29,469 nucleotides of DNA. It comes from Candidatus Heimdallarchaeota archaeon (GTDB lineage: Archaea; Asgardarchaeota; Heimdallarchaeia; Heimdallarchaeales; Heimdallarchaeaceae). Shown here in pieces: positions 17,316-25,570 of the stretch; within the stretch, counting starts at the first letter, position 1, and each line of letters starts with the position of its first letter. The position numbers and the translations under genes are program-made. The stretch is from positions 1 to 29,469 of the forward strand of contig JAEOTK010000364.1 in assembly GCA_016839875.1 (NCBI GenBank). Reading direction: 5' to 3'. Below the pieces are notes generated by a model, which saw nothing but the letters and a program-made list of their open reading frames with translations, did not search any database and had not been told where the DNA came from.

Positions 17316-19391
17316 TTGATAACACTGAGCTTTGAGCGAGAAGATATCTATAATCTGGATTTTTCTGAATTGGATATTCCAGATATAAAATTAACCAAGA
17401 CAAAAAGAGCTCATTTATTATCTTCATTATTTCTGTATAGGGATATAGTTTTATCTGAGTATGCATCAGAACTTGAAACTTCAGAGGAATCTATAAAGCA
17501 ATATATCCAACTCCTTATTCAAGCATTAATAATCAGAGGGTATTATCGTAAGAATAGATTCATAGTTGCATCAGTCTATAGACATCCAGAAATAAGCTCG
17601 GGGAGACTAACAACTCTAAGAAAGAACATATTAGGAACATTAATTGGATCTCCAAAAATCAAAATTTCTCACCTTTCTAAGATTCTAAATATCTCAAAAA
17701 AAGACATTGTAGGTCATTTACTATTTCTTACAAGTAAAGGCCTTCTTATTGGTAATCTTAGACAAGAGGAGCTTACAACTGTATGGATTTGGAATCCTGA
17801 AGACAAAGTCAAAATAACGGCAAATGATACTTTCATCATTGGAACATGTATGATGTTGAGAAATGCAAACTTAGAAGAAGTAGCAAAATACACAGAGTTC
17901 TCACGTGAAGAAATTTTTGAAAAAATTGCAAATTTAATGCTTCACAGAAAGCTTGAAGCTTCAATTACTATTGGACCAAAAGTACTGGGAAAAAGCAATA
18001 TATTAGTAAATGTAAGAAAATATCTTATCTCACCAAAAATTCTCCCATTAAGCTCTTTGCAGGGTGATGAAAGAGATATAGTAGGATACACACTAATTAA
18101 AAAACGAATTTCCATTCAAGAGCTTGCTAAACTTACTGAAAAAAAACCCATAGAAATTGTGAGGATTCTAGCTTTCTTAACAGCAAGAGGAACTTTTCAA
18201 TTTGTTTTTGCACAACCTAATATCCTTGTTCCTGTTGTAGTTCCAGAACTAACACCAAAGCGTACAATTGAGGAGATGGCTACTCTTTCATTTTTCAATT
18301 ACGAGGCCCTTTTCGGTTTATTATCCACACAAAGCAGAATCACATTGAAGAAGCTAGCAGCGCTGATGAATAGAACAGATGATGAAATTACTGAAGGCAT
18401 AATTACCTTAGTGTTGGAAGGATTTGTTTCTTGTACTCTCAAAGGAAACGTCCTATCCTTAGATAAGATTAAGCGATATAGTAGAGCACAAGAAGGGACA
18501 TTAGATCGATGGGAAAAAATTGTCTTAGGAATGATTATTGCAAAAACAACCATTACAGTAAAGGATATCTCATTAGCATTGGGAATAGACAAGTATTTTG
18601 CAAAAGAGAAACTATATGCGTTTTATGGAAAGGGATTAATTAAGGGTACAATTAGTGGTAGTCGATTGATTCCAGATGAAATACCTATATTTCCTCCACT
18701 AGTCCAACTCGATGATTTACCGGTTCATTTTCAGGAAATATTCGGTTTCTTGGTTGGTAATGATAAAGCTTCAATAAAAAACATCCAATCCATTTGGGAA
18801 AAAACTCCAGTCGCTGCAAGAAACATTATCTATGAAATAACAGGATCGGGTTTAGCACATATTGAATTAAATGGAGGTAAAATTGGTCTAATATCTCACC
18901 AGAAGATACTTCCCAGTAAAGAACTAGAAGATATGGGGGAGACATATGTTAAGCTTGTAAATGAAATCGAGAAATCGAGAAGAAGAAGAACTAGGATTAG
19001 CAATATAGCTGATAAAATCTCATTAGCAGAACATGATGCCTTCAAAATGATTTGTCAATTGATCGCAAATGGATATTATAAGGGAAATCTTACAGCAACT
19101 TTCTTTGAAAGAGTGGGAAGATTGAGTCTGCCTTCAAAGAAAATGCATTGTCTAAATTGTGGACATGTTATTACTTCTGTTCACCAATCATGTGGAAATT
19201 GTGGTCAGTATCCTCAAAAGTGCATTATTTGTCAAGGACTAGTTAAAAGAGGAGATAATATTCTGGAATGTCCAAACTGCAATAATCTAGCTCACAAAGA
19301 TCATATGTTACAATGGCTTAAGATTAAAGAAGAATGCCCAATCTGTAAAACAAAAGCAACTCGTCGAACATTGAAAGCTTACGCCACATAA
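17316..19391 (+). CDS. Tandem winged-helix protein with C-terminal zinc ribbon and RING-like domain
   Basis: 691 aa from a TTG start; no in-frame ATG occurs before the first folded repeat. Residues ~20-600 are a chain of about eight winged-helix-like units of 60-80 residues, recognisable by recurring patterns such as ISIQELAKLTEKKPIEIVRI and ITLKKLAALMNRTDDEITEG followed by a basic or hydrophobic wing. Residues 612-629 form a CxxC-x10-CxxC zinc ribbon. Residues 636-677 form a second domain: C636xxC639, C652xxC655, H660xxH663, then WLK and C674xxC677. This eight-ligand order resembles RING/Nse1-type cross-brace fingers. Tandem winged helices plus RING-like recalls Nse1, and tandem winged helices alone recall UFL1, the UFM1 ligase; both links are structural guesses. 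A DNA-binding or scaffold protein is the alternative. Confidence 0.85.
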   Translation: MITLSFEREDIYNLDFSELDIPDIKLTKTKRAHLLSSLFLYRDIVLSEYASELETSEESIKQYIQLLIQALIIRGYYRKNRFIVASVYRHPEISSGRLTTLRKNILGTLIGSPKIKISHLSKILNISKKDIVGHLLFLTSKGLLIGNLRQEELTTVWIWNPEDKVKITANDTFIIGTCMMLRNANLEEVAKYTEFSREEIFEKIANLMLHRKLEASITIGPKVLGKSNILVNVRKYLISPKILPLSSLQGDERDIVGYTLIKKRISIQELAKLTEKKPIEIVRILAFLTARGTFQFVFAQPNILVPVVVPELTPKRTIEEMATLSFFNYEALFGLLSTQSRITLKKLAALMNRTDDEITEGIITLVLEGFVSCTLKGNVLSLDKIKRYSRAQEGTLDRWEKIVLGMIIAKTTITVKDISLALGIDKYFAKEKLYAFYGKGLIKGTISGSRLIPDEIPIFPPLVQLDDLPVHFQEIFGFLVGNDKASIKNIQSIWEKTPVAARNIIYEITGSGLAHIELNGGKIGLISHQKILPSKELEDMGETYVKLVNEIEKSRRRRTRISNIADKISLAEHDAFKMICQLIANGYYKGNLTATFFERVGRLSLPSKKMHCLNCGHVITSVHQSCGNCGQYPQKCIICQGLVKRGDNILECPNCNNLAHKDHMLQWLKIKEECPICKTKATRRTLKAYAT

Positions 19392-19404
19392 GAAGGTGCA
19401 ATAT

Positions 19405-19728
19405 ATGGATTTGAAAGATATTATTGATGAATTACGTATATTTCTGAAAGAAAGAGAATGGTTGGATTTCTCTCAACAAGATGTTTTTGTTCATTTGATT
19501 GAGGAACTAGGTGAGATAGGTAAGTATTTACTCTTTTCAACTGGATATAAGACTGAAGAAAGAGGACATGAGAAACCAACAAAGGAAGAACTGGCTAGAG
19601 AATTTGCTCAAGCTTTTTCTCTATTTATTCAATTGTGTATACTTCTAGAAATTGATTTGGAGGAAGCGTGGAAAAACGAGATTGAATTTATGAGAAAAAG
19701 ATTTCCACCAAACGATAAATACAAATAG
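19405..19728 (+). CDS. MazG-like nucleotide pyrophosphohydrolase domain protein
   Basis: 107 aa. The start at ATG 19405 is favoured over the GTG at 19396 because AAGGTG sits 6 nt before it. It is all-helical: VHLIEELGEIGKYLLF carries the EExxE part of the MazG metal site. The second helix (EELAREFAQAFSLFIQLCIL) should carry ExxD but reads E-F-A-Q, so one acidic ligand seems replaced by glutamine. The end (IDLEEAWKNEIEFMRKRFP) is characteristic of the family. MazG-type enzymes hydrolyse NTPs to NMP and pyrophosphate, often clearing damaged nucleotides. Activity is uncertain given the substitution. It lies 13 nt after the winged-helix/RING-like gene, so they are probably co-transcribed. Confidence 0.7.
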   Translation: MDLKDIIDELRIFLKEREWLDFSQQDVFVHLIEELGEIGKYLLFSTGYKTEERGHEKPTKEELAREFAQAFSLFIQLCILLEIDLEEAWKNEIEFMRKRFPPNDKYK

Positions 19729-19750
19729 CTTTAGAGGTGTTAAAAATCGA

Positions 19751-20491
19751 ATGAAAAAAACAGAAAAGAGCCAGCAATCCAGTAGTAAGAAGAAAAGAAG
19801 AAGTAAGAGCAGCTTCATTACTGTGAAAAATGTCTCTAAGAGCTATTCGCTAGGAGAAGTAGAGGTAAAAGCTTTGGATAAAGTATCTATTTCCATAAAT
19901 CAAGGTGAAATTGTCTCGATTGTTGGCCATTCAGGGAGTGGAAAAACAACATTGCTTAATGTGATAGGAGCATTAGATTATGTTGATTCAGGATCTATTG
20001 TTGTCAATGGAAAGAAGCTAAGTGAGATGACTGATCGAGAATTAAGTTTTCTTCGTAGAGAAACAATAGGATATGTTTTTCAGAATTTTAATCTGCTAGA
20101 AGAAATAAATGCGGAGAAAAACATTGAAATGCCTTTGATTCTTGCAAGAATTCCAAAAGAAGAAAGAAAAAAACGAGTAGAAGAATTACTTGAATCTGTT
20201 GGATTAGTCAAACGAAGAGGGCATAAACCTGATCAGCTCAGTGGAGGAGAACAACAAAGAGTTGCAATAGCTCGAGCACTAGCAAACAATCCTAAAATCA
20301 TCCTAGCTGATGAACCCACAGGTAATCTTGATTCATCAACCGGAGAAAAAATCTTGGACCTTCTTCTCGATTTAAGTAAAACTCATAAGAAAACACTCGT
20401 GTATGTCACTCATCAACACGATCAAGCAATTTTAGCCTCAAGACAACTATTAATGACTGATGGTACTATTGTTGAAGATTCTTCAGGTTAA
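19751..20491 (+). CDS. ABC transporter ATP-binding protein (LolD/MacB type)
   Basis: 246 aa. Complete ABC ATPase: Walker A GHSGSGKT (59-66), Q-loop YVFQNFNLL, signature [15 protein letters not shown], Walker [12 protein letters not shown], and H-loop VTHQHD. The sequence is closest in pattern to the LolD/MacB/FtsE group, which normally pairs with a FtsX-like permease. It has an unusual lysine/serine-rich N-terminal extension of ~20 residues. GAGGTG lies 11 nt before the ATG. No FtsX/MacB permease is nearby; the next two genes encode other membrane proteins, which may or may not be partners. Confidence 0.92.
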   Translation: MKKTEKSQQSSSKKKRRSKSSFITVKNVSKSYSLGEVEVKALDKVSISINQGEIVSIVGHSGSGKTTLLNVIGALDYVDSGSIVVNGKKLSEMTDRELSFLRRETIGYVFQNFNLLEEINAEKNIEMPLILARIPKEERKKRVEELLESVGLVKRRGHKPDQLSGGEQQRVAIARALANNPKIILADEPTGNLDSSTGEKILDLLLDLSKTHKKTLVYVTHQHDQAILASRQLLMTDGTIVEDSSG

Positions 20492-20596
20492 GATAAGAAT
20501 CCAGTTCAAGTTTGTGATGGTTGAATTTGTATTTCTCGAAGGATTTAGAAATATTAATAAGGAAGCAGAGCAGTAAGAATCAACAGTGATTAAGAA

Positions 20597-20977
20597 ATGC
20601 CAAGACCAGCTTCATTTCTAGGAGGAGCCCTAACTGCAATAGGAGTTTTCGGAGTTATAATATCAATTGTACAATTAACTGACCCCAAATTTTGGTGGAT
20701 GCTTTTCTACTTAGGAATAGGTATTCTAGGTGGATTTTCATTAGGCTCAGTCTCAAGAGTATTCAGATCTGAAGAGAAAAATGCCTATTTGGTTATGACA
20801 GGTTTTATGTTAGCAGCTCTAATACTACTGACGGTCTATCTTGCTGTATGGCAAAGAAGCCTTCCCGATCTTAATGCCACACTTAGTGGTGTCGCAGTCA
20901 TTATGATTGCAGCAGGATCCGGTTTACTCACATTTATTGGCACAACTTTGATGTCTATTGGTGGTAATAAGAGGTAA
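20597..20977 (+). CDS. Small four-helix membrane protein, unknown
   Basis: 126 aa, not recognised. Four hydrophobic helices are visible at about 8-28, 33-52, 64-86 and 96-118 (for example FLGGALTAIGVFGVIISIV and LVMTGFMLAALILLTVYLAV). Glycine-rich faces (GIGILGGFSLGS) suggest tight helix packing. No catalytic motif. It follows the ABC ATPase by 105 nt on the same strand, with a clear T-run after it. It could be a permease-like partner or independent. Confidence 0.7.
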   Translation: MPRPASFLGGALTAIGVFGVIISIVQLTDPKFWWMLFYLGIGILGGFSLGSVSRVFRSEEKNAYLVMTGFMLAALILLTVYLAVWQRSLPDLNATLSGVAVIMIAAGSGLLTFIGTTLMSIGGNKR

Positions 20978-21001
20978 TTTTCGTCTTCCTTATCCAAAAT
21001 C

Positions 21002-21009
21002 TTTTTTTT
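21002..21009 (+). terminator. T-run terminator after the small membrane protein
   Basis: Eight T on the + strand, 25 nt past the stop codon, followed by CCCC. Likely ends transcription ahead of the next membrane-protein gene. Confidence 0.5.
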
Positions 21010-21059
21010 CCCCTTGTACATAATATACTTTAATCAGTATTAAACGTAAGAAGAGAACG

Positions 21060-22214
21060 ATGTTTATGACAAATATAAAATACTTTCATCTTGGGCAGTT
21101 TTTCAAGAAAAAAGCTTTGCTTTCAACTTTCTTTGGTATAGCGCTTGTAGCTTTAACAGAATTCGTTCTTCCGTGGTTGGGGCATGTAAGAGTAGAAATG
21201 CTTTGGCAATGGATTACTCCCGCAACAATAACTTTCACGTTAGCTATTATACTAGTTTTCTGTGCTTTAGCGAAAAATGTAGTTTCATCAACTTTCATTG
21301 GTGTTGCTGCAATTTTATCCTTCTATAATCCATATATTGGAGTAGATAAAGGATTTGCTGCAGTAATAATAATCTATTTAGTAGTAGCTTTCTTTGCAGG
21401 ACTTTTCGCAACACTAGAGATGTCAGGAAGAACAGCTTTGCTTGTAGTAGGAATAGTTGTTGGTCTTCAAGGATTAATCGGAGCAGGAACTAGTATGTTC
21501 TTCAGCCTTACAGGAGCATACAATGATTTTCATGCAAGTTCAATTGGAGCTGCATATGGAGGATTTATTGGGACATTCCCACTCTATGATGTAATCGTTG
21601 CTGGTGTTTCGGTTATTTATATGATAGTTTTTATCATACTATCAAGAAGAAATAAAACTGTTACTCATACTGGAAAGAAGCATGAAATTTTAGGTCAAAT
21701 CTTTATCTTTTTAGCTATTGCTGGGGGGCTTGTATACATCATAATTGCACCTCGAGTTATATTTGACCAAAATACCGCAGTATCAATTTTTGGATTAGCT
21801 AATACTCAATTTCTGAATACTATTTTTGCTAAAACAATAGGAGGATCTTTAGGAACATATACAGCTTATACTTTGCTCAACGTGTTTTACCTTCTACCAA
21901 TTGTAAGCTTTGTAATAGGTATTGGAATTGCTTTCATTGTTCATCAGAGAGCAAATGGAACTGTGGGTAAATTCAGGTTGAACTTTGAAGGACCGTTTGT
22001 TATTCTAAATCTTGCACCTTTCTTAGTGATATGTGCTTTCAGCTACATAGTTCAAAATTGGATTGGAGATACTAGTTACTACTTCATGAATACACCAGCA
22101 TGGTTAACATTCTTCACAGAATATACCAGCCTTCTTGTATTAAACCTACTAATTGCTTATTTGATACTCAAAATATTCGGTTTCATAAAAGCAGTATCCC
22201 AACGAAATAAATAG
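21060..22214 (+). CDS. Polytopic membrane protein, unknown
   Basis: 384 aa with about ten predicted membrane helices (for example STFFGIALVALTEFVLPWL, FAAVIIIYLVVAFFAGLF, ALLVVGIVVGLQGLIGAGT, IFIFLAIAGGLVYIIIAP and SLLVLNLLIAYLILKIFGF). The family is not recognised. The N-terminus is cytoplasmic in appearance (KYFHLGQFFKKKALL). The loop at ~200-215 and the C-terminal SQRNK are basic, fitting the positive-inside rule. No transporter signature was identified. A further ATG six bases into the frame (MTNIKYF) is an alternative start. Spacing from the preceding gene and an intervening T-run suggest its own transcript. Confidence 0.75.
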   Translation: MFMTNIKYFHLGQFFKKKALLSTFFGIALVALTEFVLPWLGHVRVEMLWQWITPATITFTLAIILVFCALAKNVVSSTFIGVAAILSFYNPYIGVDKGFAAVIIIYLVVAFFAGLFATLEMSGRTALLVVGIVVGLQGLIGAGTSMFFSLTGAYNDFHASSIGAAYGGFIGTFPLYDVIVAGVSVIYMIVFIILSRRNKTVTHTGKKHEILGQIFIFLAIAGGLVYIIIAPRVIFDQNTAVSIFGLANTQFLNTIFAKTIGGSLGTYTAYTLLNVFYLLPIVSFVIGIGIAFIVHQRANGTVGKFRLNFEGPFVILNLAPFLVICAFSYIVQNWIGDTSYYFMNTPAWLTFFTEYTSLLVLNLLIAYLILKIFGFIKAVSQRNK

Positions 22215-22227
22215 GAAAATTTCCTTC

Positions 22228-22241
22228 TTTTTTTTCTTTTT
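22228..22241 (+). terminator. T-run terminator of the polytopic membrane gene
   Basis: Eight T, C, then five T directly after the stop codon on the + strand; it ends at the stop of the convergent ATPase gene. Confidence 0.5.
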
Positions 22242-23554
22242 CAAGTAGCAGCTATTTTACTTTCTTCACTTAGTGGAGGAACTTTCTTATCATTGGATTT
22301 CAACAATCTTTCCCTCATTTTTGGATTCAAGCCAAAAAGAATAGATCTACCTCTTTCTCCTTTTGTAATAACCACATTCTTATCCTTCAATCTTTTTAGG
22401 AAACTTTTAGTCCCCATGTATTTACTTCTATATTCAGATGAAGGTAATTCTCCATATAGAAAAACAGTTATTTCTTTAGCAGTTGCATCTTTGTGAATTA
22501 GATATTCACATACTTGTCTTTCTCTTTGAGGAAAATTATTCAACGCTTGCTGAATGATGAATTTATCACTGTCTTCATAACCTTCCTCTGAAGGACTACT
22601 TGAGAACATTTCACTAATTGCTACAATATCATCATTACTAACAGTCTTTGAACCTCTTTTTTGTGAGAAAGAATATGCATTAGCTAAGATAGAGATTAAA
22701 ACCCAAGGATTTCCTTGAGATTCTAGCCAGGCTGTATCAATAGCTCTTTCGGTGAACAAATCGAAGATTTGAACATTTGATTGATTCAGAGCATAACACA
22801 TTCTGGATCTAATTACTTCTTTTGCTTCTTCAAGAGATAAAACAGGCATATGAATAGAATATGAGAAGTGATCATATCCTCCCAAATTTAATCCCTTGGT
22901 ACAATTCTGTACATCTCTTAAGTTACAAGCAATAATGCAAGAAAAATGATTTCTCAAAGGTTTTAGAATCTTAACAGAATCATGAGAAATAGAAAGAAGA
23001 TTGTTTGCTTGAAAATTATCTAATAAGATTATTAACAAACAATTATTATTTTCGAGGTATTTTTTCAAATCAATAAGATTTTGATCTTTTGAATGATCAT
23101 ATTTTCCCATTACTTGTTCTGCTATTTTTTGCATGTAAATTGTTTGAGAATATTTCTTAAAATCATCCGAATTAAAAATTAGCACAATAACTTTTTCGTA
23201 TTTTGTGTATTTCCATAGTGATTCCTGTAATCCTTCTCTTAGAAGATTCAAAAGATATGATTTTCCTGATTTAAAATCACCAGTTATTGAACAAATAGCA
23301 TTACCATCCTTAATAGTTTGAACTAATTGTGCTATCTGGCTGTTGAGTTTTTCTGAGGAAACAAAAAGTTCTGGTAGATAATCCATTGTCCAGGGATCTC
23401 TTCTAAATTCTTGATTTTGGACGTCATACTTATCATCCTTCAAGTATTGAGAAATTTTGAAGATTCTATCTAATAGATTACCTTGCAATATATACCCCTT
23501 GCTAATTTGATAATCTTTGTATAAATACTTTGTTAAAATGGAAATGGGATTCAA
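22241..23554 (-). CDS. AAA-like P-loop ATPase with C-terminal winged helix
   Basis: 437 aa. P-loop GDFKSGKS (92-99); Walker B-like strand LLIILLDN ending in Asp179-Asn180 rather than Asp-Glu; a sensor-like strand SCIIACNLRD; then a helical lid (LSLEEAKEVIRSRM). The C-terminal ~85 residues form a winged helix (ATAKEITVFLYGELP, then KSFLKRLKDKNVVITKGERG). The arrangement resembles Cdc6/ORC-like and STAND-type ATPases, but no family-specific motif lets me name it. The start is TTG; no in-frame ATG occurs before residue 57, and the residues before it look genuinely coding. It is divergent from a galactokinase-like gene. The lack of the Walker B glutamate may mean weak hydrolysis, a switch rather than a motor. 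Confidence 0.75.
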   Translation of the reverse strand: MNPISILTKYLYKDYQISKGYILQGNLLDRIFKISQYLKDDKYDVQNQEFRRDPWTMDYLPELFVSSEKLNSQIAQLVQTIKDGNAICSITGDFKSGKSYLLNLLREGLQESLWKYTKYEKVIVLIFNSDDFKKYSQTIYMQKIAEQVMGKYDHSKDQNLIDLKKYLENNNCLLIILLDNFQANNLLSISHDSVKILKPLRNHFSCIIACNLRDVQNCTKGLNLGGYDHFSYSIHMPVLSLEEAKEVIRSRMCYALNQSNVQIFDLFTERAIDTAWLESQGNPWVLISILANAYSFSQKRGSKTVSNDDIVAISEMFSSSPSEEGYEDSDKFIIQQALNNFPQRERQVCEYLIHKDATAKEITVFLYGELPSSEYRSKYMGTKSFLKRLKDKNVVITKGERGRSILFGLNPKMRERLLKSNDKKVPPLSEESKIAAT

Positions 23555-23627
23555 ATGTTTCCATCTAGCTGGAATACTAAAAAAACAAAGAATTATTAAT
23601 AAGGAGGGGAATTATCTGCTGACTTTA

Positions 23628-24707
23628 ATGTATCATTCGTCTGCTCCTTCAAGGGTTTGTCTTTATGGAGAACATCAAGATTATCTTCAATTGAAAGTTA
23701 TTCCATGCGCTATAGATCTAAGATTAGATATTCACTCTAATCAAATTGATAAGGACATACTAATCATTCAAAGTGAGAATCTAAAAGAAACAGTAGAAAT
23801 TCATTCAAAAATAACAAAACTTAGCGAGCATCAAATTAGCTTTAGAACTTACCTCGAAGCAGGTATTTTAGCACTTAAGAATTCTTTTAGAGAGATAGAG
23901 ATTCCATCTTTAGAGGTTAGCATTCTAAGCGACATTCCTATAGCTAGTGGTTTATCTAGCTCAGCTGCACTTCTAGTGGGGTGGATCAAACATCTTAGTG
24001 GAATACTCAAGCTTCCACTAAAAAACAACGAACTTGCTGAACTCGCTTATGAAGCTGAACATGATATTATGGATATACCATGTGGAAGAATGGACCAATA
24101 TTCTTCTACTTTTGGTGGTATAATCAGCTTGCTTTGCACTGAACCACCCAAGCTGAAACAACTTCAAATTCCAGATTTCAAACTGATTGTTGTTGACAGT
24201 AAAACTCCAAAACTAACTAGTGAAGTACATAGAAAAAAAGTTGAAGAGATAAAATCAGCAATTAGAGAATTTGAGAAAATTGCTAATGTTTCGTTTTATG
24301 AAACTTCTGCAGATAATATTAATAAATATCAACATAGATTGAAAGCAAGCGAAATGAAAATATTGGAAGGAGTAATTTCAATAAAGGACAATACAGAAAC
24401 GGCAGAAAAAGAGCTTCTAAAAACAGTTCCTAATTTAGAACTTCTTGGGAAGTTACTAACTTCACAGCAAAATGCTCTACGTGATGGTATTGGTGTCTCT
24501 TTACCAATACTTGACAAGATAGTTAGTCTAGGAAAGAAATACGGGGCATTAGGGGGAAAACTGACAGGTGCAGGTTTAGGAGGAAGTGTAGTATTATTAA
24601 CCTCAGAAGATGACTTCGAATTAATGTATAAAATGGAACAAGAATTACAGTTACCTATATGGTCAGTTAAGATTGATCAAGGAGTAACATTTAGAGAAGA
24701 TAACTAA
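23628..24707 (+). CDS. GHMP-family sugar kinase, galactokinase-like
   Basis: About 359 aa from the ATG at 23628. Galactokinase-type motifs are present: APSRVCLYGEHQDYL (sugar-binding GEHxDY), IPIASGLSSSAALLV (phosphate loop), DIPCGRMDQYSSTFGG (catalytic Asp in MDQ), and KLTGAGLGGSVVLL near the end. It phosphorylates a sugar, most likely at C1; galactose is the default guess, but the R-V-C-L-Y in place of R-V-N-L-I and Gln in GEHQDY suggest another hexose or a sugar acid. Start choice is open: the strong AAGGAGGGG (23601-23609) is 18 nt before this ATG but only 6 nt before an in-frame CTG at 23616, which would add four residues (LLTL) and complete the first strand. It is divergent from the ATPase gene. 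Confidence 0.85.
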   Translation: MYHSSAPSRVCLYGEHQDYLQLKVIPCAIDLRLDIHSNQIDKDILIIQSENLKETVEIHSKITKLSEHQISFRTYLEAGILALKNSFREIEIPSLEVSILSDIPIASGLSSSAALLVGWIKHLSGILKLPLKNNELAELAYEAEHDIMDIPCGRMDQYSSTFGGIISLLCTEPPKLKQLQIPDFKLIVVDSKTPKLTSEVHRKKVEEIKSAIREFEKIANVSFYETSADNINKYQHRLKASEMKILEGVISIKDNTETAEKELLKTVPNLELLGKLLTSQQNALRDGIGVSLPILDKIVSLGKKYGALGGKLTGAGLGGSVVLLTSEDDFELMYKMEQELQLPIWSVKIDQGVTFREDN

Positions 24708-24709
24708 AA

Positions 24710-25570
24710 CTAATTCTCTCTATAGTTTATGATTGTTTCAGCTACTCGAATTGCATCTAATGTTGGTTTGACATCATGTGTTCTTACAATATGAGCTCCT
24801 TGAATTATTGCAAGTATTGTAGCACCAATGGAACCAAATAATCTTTCATCAGGAGGTGCATCATTTAGTATTTTGCCTATTGAGGTTTTTCGACTTATTC
24901 CAACATATATTGGTTTATTTATAATTCTAAAATCCTCAAGATTTTGAATAATATTATAATCATGTTTATAGTCTCGCGCTTCCCAACTTCCAATTCCTGG
25001 ATCAACCATTATTTTTTCTTCATCTATTCCAGCTTTTCTTCCAATATCAACACTGACTTCTAATTCTTGAATAATATCTTGTATTTGGAAGACATCACCA
25101 GGTTTTTCTCTTGCTGCCATCACAACGGCAGTACCTTCAAAATCAGCTATGATTTTAGCTAATCCTTTATCATTTTTAAAACCAGAAATATCATTAATAA
25201 TCGGTACTTCTTTTTTTAGAGCAAATTCTGCTACTATGCTTCGAGTTGTATCAACCGATAATTCTACATTATCGTAACTTCCCGATACATCTTGTAAAAT
25301 TGTAACAGCTTCTTTAATCATTTTGAGTTCAGTTTCTTCATCAACTCTTCCTTCCCCTCCGTAAATTTGAATTGGACGAGTAGATTGTGCACCAACATCT
25401 AGACCTTGAGCTCCTTCTTCTATCATTCGAACAGCTATTTGCTCAATGTTTTTCGAGGAGGATGCAACTGATTGCTGGTAGAACGAAGCATGTGAAAGAT
25501 TAATCACGCCCACAATTAATACTGGAAATTCATCTCCAACTTCTTTCGAACCTAATTTTCCTTTAATCAT
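24710..25570 (-). CDS. Dihydropteroate synthase-like protein (FolP family)
   Basis: 286 aa from the ATG at 25570, which has GGTGAT 9 nt upstream; a GTG at 25582 would add four residues. It is a TIM-barrel of the DHPS family: VGVINLSHASFYQ, EGAQGLDVGAQSTRP, SVDTTRSIVAEFAL, IINDISGF, MVDPGIGSW, VGISRKTSIGKIL and RTHDVK. In folate makers DHPS joins pterin pyrophosphate to p-aminobenzoate; archaeal homologues often have an unclear part in folate or methanopterin synthesis. The first motif is changed: the usual Asp-Ser-Phe-Ser-Asp is replaced by Ala-Ser-Phe-Tyr-Gln, which is similar to archaeal members rather than bacterial FolP. Its start overlaps the cofE stop by 8 nt, so the two are co-translated. 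Confidence 0.82.
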   Translation of the reverse strand: MIKGKLGSKEVGDEFPVLIVGVINLSHASFYQQSVASSSKNIEQIAVRMIEEGAQGLDVGAQSTRPIQIYGGEGRVDEETELKMIKEAVTILQDVSGSYDNVELSVDTTRSIVAEFALKKEVPIINDISGFKNDKGLAKIIADFEGTAVVMAAREKPGDVFQIQDIIQELEVSVDIGRKAGIDEEKIMVDPGIGSWEARDYKHDYNIIQNLEDFRIINKPIYVGISRKTSIGKILNDAPPDERLFGSIGATILAIIQGAHIVRTHDVKPTLDAIRVAETIINYREN

